DNA of 5,214 nucleotides. Origin: Cyanobacteria bacterium OH_CFB_184. Its GTDB lineage: Bacteria; Cyanobacteriota; Vampirovibrionia; Gastranaerophilales; Gastranaerophilaceae. Positions 1 to 5,214 of the stretch are shown here, piece by piece. The stretch covers positions 1 to 5,214 of the forward strand of contig JAEZOG010000288.1 of the NCBI GenBank assembly GCA_023414155.1. The letters run 5' to 3'. Below the pieces are notes generated by a model that was not told the DNA's origin, did not search any database, and saw only the letters and a list, made by a program, of their open reading frames with translations. The translations under genes and the position numbers were made by a program. Each line of letters starts with the position of its first letter. The stretch's first letter is position 1.

Positions 1-1546
1 GTTTGATATAGTCAAACATTTGAAGAATTTCGTCTTTAAACATATGCATTCTGCAAAATCCGTCAACGACAAATGGATAAATCTTTTTAAGGGAAGGATC
101 TTTTAGGGCATAGTTTCCGTTGTGACAAGGTGCTTTGCACGATAGTCTTGAGATTATCGCAGAATCATTGTTCAACGGGCATAATCCAAGGCTTGGGACT
201 CTTACGTTGCCTGCTATTGTTATCTTTCTGTTTGGAATTATGTTTTTGATTCTTTTCACACAATTTTTTATATTATTTATGTCTTTAAAAGTCGTAAAAT
301 CAATGGTTTCAATCGGATGTAGGTTATTTAGACAATTTATAGACATACTGTTCAATAAGTTTATGCCTTGACCGATTTCAACAGGGTATTTGTTTAAATC
401 TTCATCGTTTATAAAGGCCCAGAGGTAGCCGATGTTATTTGCAATTATTGTTGAAGGATGCGGATTTTCAATACAAATGTTTTTTACGTATTCAAAAACC
501 CTGTCAAAATCACGCTCTATAAGTATTCTAGGCGTGCTAAGCTGGAATAAGATATTTTGGCTTTTACAAAATGCTTTAACTTTGTTTATGATTTTGTTGA
601 AGCTGCTTTTTGCCAAGTCACCTGTGCTTAAAATTTCGCCGTATTCTATCGAGTAGATTGGGTTAAAGCCTATTTTGTCGATGAATTTTTTTATCTCTTT
701 CAGTTGATCAAGAGATGACAATCTTAAATTTACTCTAGGTATGTTTAATTCTTTGTAATCGTAGTTGCTTTTTAATCTTGTTCGTTTTGTTTCCCATTCA
801 TAGGCTTTTATGTACCTGCTGAATTTAAAATCTTTTCCTTCGGCACTTAAAATTTCACCAGAGAAATGGTTTGTTTGATAAAAGCTTTTTCTTATGTGTT
901 TAAATGGGAGTTTTTGGTTTTTAAATACTTTTGGTTTTTCAAGTATTTTTTCGACAAGGTTTATGCCTTCTAAAATTTCTTCAGAAGTTGCAAATTTGCC
1001 TTTGATTACAATAGAATCTATCGCTTTTAATTTTTTGATTTCTTCAGCGCACCAGGGCAAATTGTCGCTATCGATTGCAAGAGATAGATTAGTGTATTGT
1101 TTTATCTTTGCAATGTTTTTCATATAAATTTCTTCAGTGATTATGAGTTTGCTGACTTTGTGGAACGTGTTTATAAAGTCGATGCCTGAAAGGTTATGGA
1201 TGTCAAAATATGAGTCGGCAATGATCTCAAAAGGAAGAGAATAGGTTTTTATAGCTTCAAGAATTGCGAAGCTGTTTATAAAAATGCCGTCTATTTTTGT
1301 GTGTTTTAAGTAGGTTATGAACTTTTTTATCTGAGCAAGATCGTCTTCTGTTATATTATGTTTGAAATTTACGTATATTTTAGAATTATTTGATTTGGCT
1401 TTTTCAATAAATTCATTGATATAATTAAAATTGTCATTCAGGAATTTGTGATGATAAACATAAAAATTTCTACAAGAAGAATTGTGAACAAAATTCTCTA
1501 TGTCATCAGGTGTTTTTATTGGAGATATGATAAAAATATTTTTCAA
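1..1546 (-). CDS. Peptidase U32 family protein (putative Fe-S TIM-barrel enzyme), 3' end cut by window
   Basis: An uninterrupted reading frame of 515 codons runs from a TTG start to the window edge; I translated it fully and found no stop. TTG is chosen because an AAGGA box lies 8 nt upstream, an in-frame TAA sits at 1565-1567, and no early in-frame ATG exists. The protein looks like two U32 modules. The first (about 1-203) is TIM-barrel-like, ends in IDSIVIKGK (176-184), which resembles the family's KIEGR-type motif, and has no cysteine cluster. A linker (about 216-260, with TNHFSGE and AYEWE) follows. The second module (about 269-515) has the family-like ANNIGYLW (369-376) and GQGINLLNS (392-400). 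It ends with CPLN at Cys456, then Cys470, Cys474 and Cys498. In UbiU/UbiV such cysteines bind a 4Fe-4S cluster; other U32 members (RlhA, TrhP) hydroxylate RNA, and some are described as proteases. The substrate here cannot be told. No signal peptide or membrane segment is seen, so it is probably cytoplasmic. Family call fairly sure, function unknown. Confidence 0.8.
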   Translation of the reverse strand, partial: MKNIFIISPIKTPDDIENFVHNSSCRNFYVYHHKFLNDNFNYINEFIEKAKSNNSKIYVNFKHNITEDDLAQIKKFITYLKHTKIDGIFINSFAILEAIKTYSLPFEIIADSYFDIHNLSGIDFINTFHKVSKLIITEEIYMKNIAKIKQYTNLSLAIDSDNLPWCAEEIKKLKAIDSIVIKGKFATSEEILEGINLVEKILEKPKVFKNQKLPFKHIRKSFYQTNHFSGEILSAEGKDFKFSRYIKAYEWETKRTRLKSNYDYKELNIPRVNLRLSSLDQLKEIKKFIDKIGFNPIYSIEYGEILSTGDLAKSSFNKIINKVKAFCKSQNILFQLSTPRILIERDFDRVFEYVKNICIENPHPSTIIANNIGYLWAFINDEDLNKYPVEIGQGINLLNSMSINCLNNLHPIETIDFTTFKDINNIKNCVKRIKNIIPNRKITIAGNVRVPSLGLCPLNNDSAIISRLSCKAPCHNGNYALKDPSLKKIYPFVVDGFCRMHMFKDEILQMFDYIK

Positions 1547-1554
1547 TGCTCTAT

Positions 1555-1559
1555 TCCTT
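1555..1559 (-). promoter_or_regulatory. Shine-Dalgarno that decides the TTG start of the U32 gene
   Basis: On the minus strand AAGGA lies 8 nt upstream of the TTG at 1546-1544. This is the only well-placed ribosome binding site before the frame. It supports a UUG start, because the next in-frame methionine is well over 100 codons further in. Confidence 0.7.
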
Positions 1560-1566
1560 AAGACTT

Positions 1567-1595
1567 ATCTTACAGGTTTAGTTTGTTTTTTTCAA
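1567..1595 (-). promoter_or_regulatory. Sigma70-type promoter of the U32 gene
   Basis: On the minus strand a -35 box TTGAAA (1595-1590) is separated by exactly 17 nt from a -10 box TAAGAT (1572-1567). Transcription would start near 1560-1562, right at the Shine-Dalgarno, giving a leader of only about 15 nt. The box match and spacing are seen directly; activity is inferred. The -35 box lies inside an inverted repeat that could be an operator. Confidence 0.6.
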
Positions 1596-1611
1596 TAAAT
1601 GTTGAAAAAAA
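1586..1611. repeat. Perfect inverted repeat, 10-base arms, 6-base spacer
   Basis: The left arm TTTTTTTCAA (1586-1595) and right arm TTGAAAAAAA (1602-1611) are exact reverse complements around the spacer TAAATG. The left arm contains the whole -35 box of the minus-strand promoter, so a protein bound here would compete with RNA polymerase. The arms are AT-only except for one C/G pair each, so chance is a real alternative. It is an operator candidate by position only. Confidence 0.45.
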
Positions 1612-1704
1612 TTAAAAATAAACAAAAAATCATTCATTTAATGTAGATGAGACTTGATTTATACTAAGAGTTGCTACATTATTGAATTATAGTGTCGTAA
1701 TTAT

Positions 1705-1733
1705 TTGCCATTTTTTATAGAACCAAGTAAAAT
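1705..1733 (+). promoter_or_regulatory. Sigma70-type promoter of the pilus/secretion operon
   Basis: TTGCCA (1705-1710) and TAAAAT (1728-1733) are separated by exactly 17 nt. Transcription would start near 1740, leaving a leader of about 75 nt before the first gene. A perfect TATAAT lies further down at 1748-1753 and GATAAT at 1758-1763, but neither has a good -35 box at normal spacing. They could be alternative starts needing an activator or another sigma factor. The assignment is based on consensus match alone. Confidence 0.55.
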
Positions 1734-1762
1734 AATAATTAATTACGTATAATGTATGATAA

Positions 1763-1783
1763 TACTTATACTTATAAGGTATA
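1763..1783 (+). repeat. Short direct and inverted repeats in the operon leader
   Basis: Two tandem copies of TACTTA (1763-1768 and 1769-1774) overlap an inverted repeat: TATAC (1767-1771) faces GTATA (1779-1783), extendable inward with one G-U and one A-T pair. The repeat lies in the predicted untranslated leader, 32 nt upstream of the first start codon. It could be a weak RNA hairpin or a binding site, but the region is almost pure A/T, so chance similarity is likely. Confidence 0.25.
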
Positions 1784-1815
1784 AAATCTAAATAAGGTTT
1801 TAAGTGAGAGTATAG

Positions 1816-2748
1816 ATGCTAAATAACCCTAACGAGTGGCATAACATCGAGGAAGATTTGGAGAATAATGTTGATGAAAACGTTATTCACGCCAATAATG
1901 CTCAATCCGGTGGTGTTTTAAATGGAAATACGCAAAAAATAAAAATAGGACTGGCAATCGCCGGTGTTGTTTTAATTATTGTAATTATGGCTTTTAAGAT
2001 TGCAGGTGCCAATAAAACAGAACTAGCCTCTACTCCTCTTGACCCTATGTCTGGAGCATATGGTACAGATGTTGGAGCAGAATCAACTGCTGTAATCGAT
2101 GTAAATCTCTCTGATACTCAAGATCCTTCATTAGCTCAATCTCAAAATGGTGCTTTACCTATCGCTGCAGCCCCGGTTGCTCAAGGTGGACAAAACCCCG
2201 GAGAACTAGTCATTGCTTCAAAGGAAATGACTCCTACTGACAAGTATAATTTCAATAAAGATCTTGTAAACAAGACCTCTAACAGAGGAACAGTAGTCGT
2301 TTCTGTCGGTGGTGAAGGCAGAGAAAACCCATTCTTCCCTTATAGAGAAAAGAAATCAAACGGTTTGCAATATGCTGGAGGCGGTAATATTAATTTTGAT
2401 ATCATAGAACCTCCTGCTACAGTACTTCCTGATCCAGAAGCTACTAAGTTAATGGAAACAACAATTTCAGGAATAATGTACGAAACCAGAAATCCATCTG
2501 CAATCATTAATATAAACGGACAAGATCAACTGGTTAGAAAAAATGATAAGATAGGTGGCTATACAATATTAGACATAACTAAGGATAAGGTTGTTATAAA
2601 ATCGGGAACCAATATATATAGGGCTTCTGTAGGACAATCAATCGTAAACGAAGAAATCAATTTTAACGAGATACCAAACCTAAGAAATAAGTTTGGTGGA
2701 GCTTATACAACAGTTAACAAGAACAGTATAAATTTTAATGCATATTAA
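1816..2748 (+). CDS. Bitopic membrane protein with C-terminal PilP/GspC-like domain
   Basis: This 310-residue protein is probably the inner-membrane clamp that contacts the secretin's periplasmic domains, the role of PilP in type IVa pili and GspC in type II secretion. Residues 1-43 are acidic, Asn-rich and probably cytoplasmic. One hydrophobic segment follows at about 44-63 (IGLAIAGVVLIIVIMAFKIA). A long low-complexity linker (Ala, Gly, Pro, Gln, Ser rich) runs to about 165. RENPFFP (169-175) resembles the RDPF-type motif in PilP-like proteins. Residues about 209-277 alternate short beta strands with GIMYETRNPSAIIN, GQDQLVRKNDKIGGY and KVVIKSG, the pattern of the PilP/GspC homology-region domain. 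There are no cysteines and no lipobox, so it is anchored by the helix rather than by lipid as classic PilP is. In-frame TAG just before the ATG fixes the start; a weak GAGAG box lies 5 nt upstream. The secretin gene follows after 16 nt. The domain call is by pattern, not alignment. Confidence 0.7.
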   Translation: MLNNPNEWHNIEEDLENNVDENVIHANNAQSGGVLNGNTQKIKIGLAIAGVVLIIVIMAFKIAGANKTELASTPLDPMSGAYGTDVGAESTAVIDVNLSDTQDPSLAQSQNGALPIAAAPVAQGGQNPGELVIASKEMTPTDKYNFNKDLVNKTSNRGTVVVSVGGEGRENPFFPYREKKSNGLQYAGGGNINFDIIEPPATVLPDPEATKLMETTISGIMYETRNPSAIININGQDQLVRKNDKIGGYTILDITKDKVVIKSGTNIYRASVGQSIVNEEINFNEIPNLRNKFGGAYTTVNKNSINFNAY

Positions 2749-2764
2749 GTGGAGTTTTATATAA

Positions 2765-4603
2765 ATGACTAAGCATACAGGTAAAAAAATATTTAATTTT
2801 CTGATGATTGCAGTTGTTGCATCATTTACGATTGGAGGTTTTGCAATAGCTAATACTCCTTCGAAAATAAGTGCAGCTGTTACATCCGCACCTGCTTTAA
2901 GAGGAGCTTATCAAAACCCTGACAGCGTTAAGCTTGAAGGCGAGATATCTTTGGCGAAAGGTAAGCAAATCATAAGTGTTAGCTTGAGAGATTCTGATGT
3001 CAAGCAGGCACTTAGAATGTTTGCAGATAAGGCTGGATTAAATATAATTTTTCATAACTCTGTAGATGGAAAAATAACACTGGACTTAGTTAACGTAACT
3101 CTTAATGATGCATTCAAAATGATTATGCAAATGAGTGAATTAACTTATACCATCCAAAAAGATACGATTCTTGTTATGTCTTCTGAAGCAAGCAAAAAGG
3201 TAGGTGTATCAAAAGAAAATATGAGCATTATTCCTATTAAATATGCAGACGCTTCTTCTGTTGCTCAGTTCTTGAACTCAAACATATTTACATCTAACAG
3301 ACCTGGCTTATCTAATGATGAGATAGTTGTTACAAACCCTGTTAAAAACGAAATTTTAATTTTCGGTACTGACAGCGATTATAGAATGGCAAAAAGAATT
3401 ATCGAAAAACTTGATGTTGAACCTACAATAACTACTTTTAAAGTTAACCATACAACACCAAGAGAAATGGCTAATTTGGTTTGTCAGGCTCTAGTTGTTA
3501 AGAAAACAGCGGGTGGCGAGACAACTGGTGGTGCTGCAGATTCAGCCCCTTCAGCTTTTGCTGGTGGTGGTGGCGCTGGCGGTGGAGGTGACTCTTCATC
3601 ATCTGCGGATGTAACATTAGGTGGCGGTGTAGTTGCTTGTAAAATTGATTCAAGCTTAAAAACCGAAAAAGTTTCTTCAATGATTTCAAACGGTTTATCT
3701 GTTATTTATCAATCTTCATTAGGTGCGATAAGCGTTATAGGTGGTTCTCCACAACAAGTACAAATGATAAGCGACTTCATTACAAAAAATGATAGAAAAC
3801 AACCTCAAGCATATATAGAATTCTCAATTGTAGAATTAACAGAAGAAGGATCAAAAACTTTCAACAACAACTGGCAAATTGCTAGTAGTAGTTTCTCTGC
3901 CTCATTCTCTGATGGTGGCTTAGTTTCTAACCCATTACATCCAATCTTCTGGAAAGGCGATAATATAAACGTTACCAATGGTAGTTCATCTGCAGGATTG
4001 AACAAGTATACTGGTTCTTTTACCGTTGCTCAAAACATTTCTTATTTGATTAAAAATGGCAAAGGTAGAGTTCTTGCAAATCCAAAAGTTATGGTTACTA
4101 ATGGTAAAAAATCAACGATTGATTTAACTTCTGACTATATTGAAAGTACAACCAGTCAAATTATTCAGAATAACGGTGTTGCAGGTGCAGTACAAAAAAC
4201 TTATACTATAGCCGATGATAATGGTATGAAAATTGAAGTTGTACCATTTATCAGCCCTGATGGATACGTTTCTTTGAATTTAAAGCCACAATATTCTACA
4301 CTTAAAGATCAAGTTAAAGATTTAGGCGCAGATGGTGCTACTCCAATAATTGCGGCTACTTTATTGCAAAGAAGAAATCTTGATTTATCTAATGTAAGAA
4401 TTAAAGATGGTGAGACGCTTGTGATTGGTGGCTTAATTCAAGAAACAGAACAGCAAACAGTTACAAAAATGCCGATACTTGGAGATATTCCTTTCATTGG
4501 TACATTCTTCAGAAATTCAAATAAAACATCTAGTAAAACAGAATTAGTTATTATGATTACCCCTAGAATAGTAGTTGATACGGAGGACGTTACTCGTCTA
4601 TAA
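2765..4603 (+). CDS. pilQ/gspD-like: Type IV pilus / type II secretion outer-membrane secretin (PilQ/GspD family)
   Basis: This 612-residue protein should form the outer-membrane multimer through which a pilus or secreted protein passes. A signal peptide is clear: Lys-rich start, hydrophobic core about 9-28, likely cleavage after AIA (27-29). The N0/STN domain spans about 70-138 (SLRDSDVKQALRMFA, then ITLDLVNVTLNDAF). A first N1-like domain covers about 154-219. A second (about 221-342) is interrupted by a Gly/Ser/Ala-rich insert at about 250-288. The secretin domain runs about 346-602, with GKGRVLANPKVMVTNGK, then VRIKDGETLVIGGLI (544-558), MPILGDIPFIGTFF (569-582) and ELVIMITPRIV (593-603), the family signature. 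No AMIN domain and no lipobox are seen. Its only cysteines, Cys240 and Cys292, flank the insert. GGAG lies 10 nt before the ATG. PilQ and GspD cannot be told apart securely; the neighbours fit either system. Confidence 0.93.
   Translation: MTKHTGKKIFNFLMIAVVASFTIGGFAIANTPSKISAAVTSAPALRGAYQNPDSVKLEGEISLAKGKQIISVSLRDSDVKQALRMFADKAGLNIIFHNSVDGKITLDLVNVTLNDAFKMIMQMSELTYTIQKDTILVMSSEASKKVGVSKENMSIIPIKYADASSVAQFLNSNIFTSNRPGLSNDEIVVTNPVKNEILIFGTDSDYRMAKRIIEKLDVEPTITTFKVNHTTPREMANLVCQALVVKKTAGGETTGGAADSAPSAFAGGGGAGGGGDSSSSADVTLGGGVVACKIDSSLKTEKVSSMISNGLSVIYQSSLGAISVIGGSPQQVQMISDFITKNDRKQPQAYIEFSIVELTEEGSKTFNNNWQIASSSFSASFSDGGLVSNPLHPIFWKGDNINVTNGSSSAGLNKYTGSFTVAQNISYLIKNGKGRVLANPKVMVTNGKKSTIDLTSDYIESTTSQIIQNNGVAGAVQKTYTIADDNGMKIEVVPFISPDGYVSLNLKPQYSTLKDQVKDLGADGATPIIAATLLQRRNLDLSNVRIKDGETLVIGGLIQETEQQTVTKMPILGDIPFIGTFFRNSNKTSSKTELVIMITPRIVVDTEDVTRL
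3514..3630 (+). other. Gly/Ser/Ala-rich insertion inside the second N-domain of the secretin
   Basis: Codons about 250-288 encode a low-complexity stretch dominated by Gly, Ala and Ser, with Gly runs at 267-270 and 272-275. The DNA at 3563-3588 is dense in GG doublets, unlike the AT-rich surroundings. Gly-rich loops in the periplasmic N-domains are seen in other secretins and are usually disordered; in some they form a constriction in the channel. Here the loop is bracketed by the only two cysteines of the protein. The boundaries are approximate. Confidence 0.7.
4582..4598 (+). promoter_or_regulatory. Distant Shine-Dalgarno and small hairpin before the ATPase start
   Basis: A strong GGAGG (4582-4586) lies inside the end of the secretin gene but 20 nt from the ATG at 4607, too far for a normal site. 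Between them GACG (4586-4589) can pair with CGTC (4595-4598) around a 5-nt loop, which would shorten the effective distance to about 8 nt. Alternatively the ATPase is translated by coupling, as the secretin stop is only 3 nt before its ATG. The sequence is seen; the mechanism is inferred. Confidence 0.35.
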
Positions 4604-4606
4604 CCT

Positions 4607-5214
4607 ATGAGCAACAATTTATCGGAAAAATTTAAACAATGTATGGACTTTTCAGCTCTGAAGGAATTTAGAGCTGAAGACTTTATTGAGCATGGTTTTA
4701 TTCCAATAAATAAAAAAGATAATCAGTATTATTTTGTTGTATTGAAGAATACTGATAAAACAAAAATTAAAACCAACCAGGATTTACCAATTGACCATGC
4801 AAAAAATAAATTTGTAACGGTGGATGATTATACTTTTAATTCGTTGGCTTCATTTGTTAAAGAAAAAAGTGCTCCTGTACTGTCTAATAGTATAGAGGTT
4901 GAAACTTCATCAGATAACAATTTAGAGTCAAAAGTCCAGTTTAAAAATTTAAAAGATGCTTCAAAGAAAAAACTTGGTGAAATACTTATTGAGTTAGGTT
5001 TGCTAACTGAAGAACAATTATTTGATGCTTTAGTAGATGCAAAGAAAACAGGTTTGCCTATTGGTACTACTCTTATTCAAAGAGGGTATGTTTCTTTAGT
5101 CGATTTAAAGTCGGCTTTATCCATGCAGCAAGGGTTCGATACTGTTAATGCAGAGCAGTTAAAAATTGATACCAACGTTTTAAATATTCTTCCAGAGGAT
5201 TTTATTAAATTAAA
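4607..5214 (+). CDS. pilB/gspE-like: PilB/GspE-type assembly ATPase, N-terminal part with MshEN domain, cut by window end
   Basis: The frame is open for 202 codons to the window edge; the Walker ATPase core must lie beyond it. Residues about 120-176 form an MshEN (T2SSE_N) module with two tandem motifs: KLGEILIELGLLTEEQL from Lys122 and PIGTTLIQRGYVSLVDL from Pro151. They are separated by five residues, as in MshE-type c-di-GMP binding domains. LNILPEDFIKLK (192-203 region) starts the usual second half of the domain. Residues about 20-87 (FIPINKK, YYFVVL, FVTVDDYTF) look like an additional, degraded copy of that second half, followed by a Ser/Asn-rich linker at about 88-118. No signal peptide or membrane segment is seen; the protein should act in the cytoplasm at the inner-membrane platform, powering pilin assembly or secretion. 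ATG at 4607 is the first in-frame choice and is 3 nt after the secretin stop; Met13 at 4643 is a possible alternative but has no ribosome site. PilB against GspE is unresolved. Confidence 0.82.
   Translation, partial: MSNNLSEKFKQCMDFSALKEFRAEDFIEHGFIPINKKDNQYYFVVLKNTDKTKIKTNQDLPIDHAKNKFVTVDDYTFNSLASFVKEKSAPVLSNSIEVETSSDNNLESKVQFKNLKDASKKKLGEILIELGLLTEEQLFDALVDAKKTGLPIGTTLIQRGYVSLVDLKSALSMQQGFDTVNAEQLKIDTNVLNILPEDFIKL
4651..4678 (+). repeat. Perfect 9-bp inverted repeat near the 5' end of the ATPase gene
   Basis: TTCAGCTCT (4651-4659) and AGAGCTGAA (4670-4678) are exact reverse complements around a 10-nt loop, extendable outward by a G-U and a T-A pair. In mRNA this is a stable hairpin 44 nt inside the ATPase reading frame and 47 nt after the secretin stop. 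No T-run follows, so it is not a classic terminator. It could slow ribosomes, protect the upstream secretin mRNA from 3' decay, or be a coincidence of codon choice. Confidence 0.5.

Noticed and set aside
135..371. Plus-strand open frame of 78 codons
   Set aside because: It lies opposite the continuous 515-codon U32 frame, has no ribosome site, and its hydrophobic Phe/Ile-rich product is what the antisense of Lys/Asn/Glu-rich codons gives.
432..656. Plus-strand open frame of 74 codons
   Set aside because: Antisense shadow of the U32 gene with no recognisable domain.
894..1127. Plus-strand open frame of 77 codons
   Set aside because: Antisense shadow of the U32 gene; Phe/Ser-rich product with no domain.
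1547..1815. Riboswitch or small RNA gene in the intergenic gap
   Set aside because: The gap is almost pure A/T with only short weak stems; no known riboswitch core or tRNA-like fold is visible.
3498..3689. Minus-strand open frame rich in His, Gln and Leu
   Set aside because: It is the antisense of the Gly/Ser-rich insert of the secretin, whose codons read backwards as His, Gln and Leu codons; the secretin frame is well supported.
3805..4005. Minus-strand open frame of 66 codons
   Set aside because: Antisense of the secretin barrel domain, with no supporting features.
4651..4690. Possible intrinsic terminator between secretin and ATPase
   Set aside because: The stem is good but is followed by GACTTTATTG rather than a T-run, and it lies within the open ATPase frame.

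Overview
This is an AT-rich window (about one third G+C by eye) that looks like a diderm bacterium with type IV pilus or type II secretion machinery. It holds two divergently transcribed units separated by a 269-bp regulatory gap. The mix of low G+C, a PilP/GspC-like protein, a PilQ/GspD secretin without a visible AMIN domain, and a PilB/GspE ATPase with an MshEN-type N-terminus would fit gut Vampirovibrionia/Melainabacteria (Gastranaerophilales). That assignment is a weak inference from style and gene content; other low-G+C diderms remain possible.

Left part (1-1546, minus strand): one long gene with a TTG start preceded by a good Shine-Dalgarno. It runs off the left edge after 515 codons. 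The protein has the hallmarks of the peptidase U32 family, with two TIM-barrel-like modules and a C-terminal four-cysteine cluster (Cys456, 470, 474, 498) of the kind that holds an iron-sulfur cluster in UbiU/UbiV-type members. Several open frames on the plus strand here are shadows of this gene.

Middle (1547-1815): the divergent control region. The minus-strand gene has a TTGAAA-17-TAAGAT promoter. The plus-strand operon has a TTGCCA-17-TAAAAT promoter, with further -10-like boxes downstream. A perfect inverted repeat with 10-base arms sits exactly on the minus-strand -35 box.

Right part (1816-5214, plus strand): a tightly packed pilus/secretion operon. A bitopic inner-membrane protein with a C-terminal PilP/GspC-like beta domain comes first. 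After 16 nt follows a 612-residue outer-membrane secretin (N0, two N1-like domains, secretin barrel). After only 3 nt comes the N-terminal 202 residues of a PilB/GspE assembly ATPase with a c-di-GMP-type MshEN module, cut by the window end. Together they describe a trans-envelope path: cytoplasmic ATPase, inner-membrane clamp, periplasmic secretin domains and outer-membrane pore.

The most interesting points are: the only two cysteines of the secretin flank its Gly/Ser-rich insertion; the ATPase carries an extra N-terminal half-domain before two tandem c-di-GMP-type motifs, each with one substitution; a 9-bp perfect hairpin lies just inside the ATPase gene; and the U32-like protein sits divergently next to the operon. 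I see no wholly new system, no CRISPR array, no mobile element and no RNA gene.
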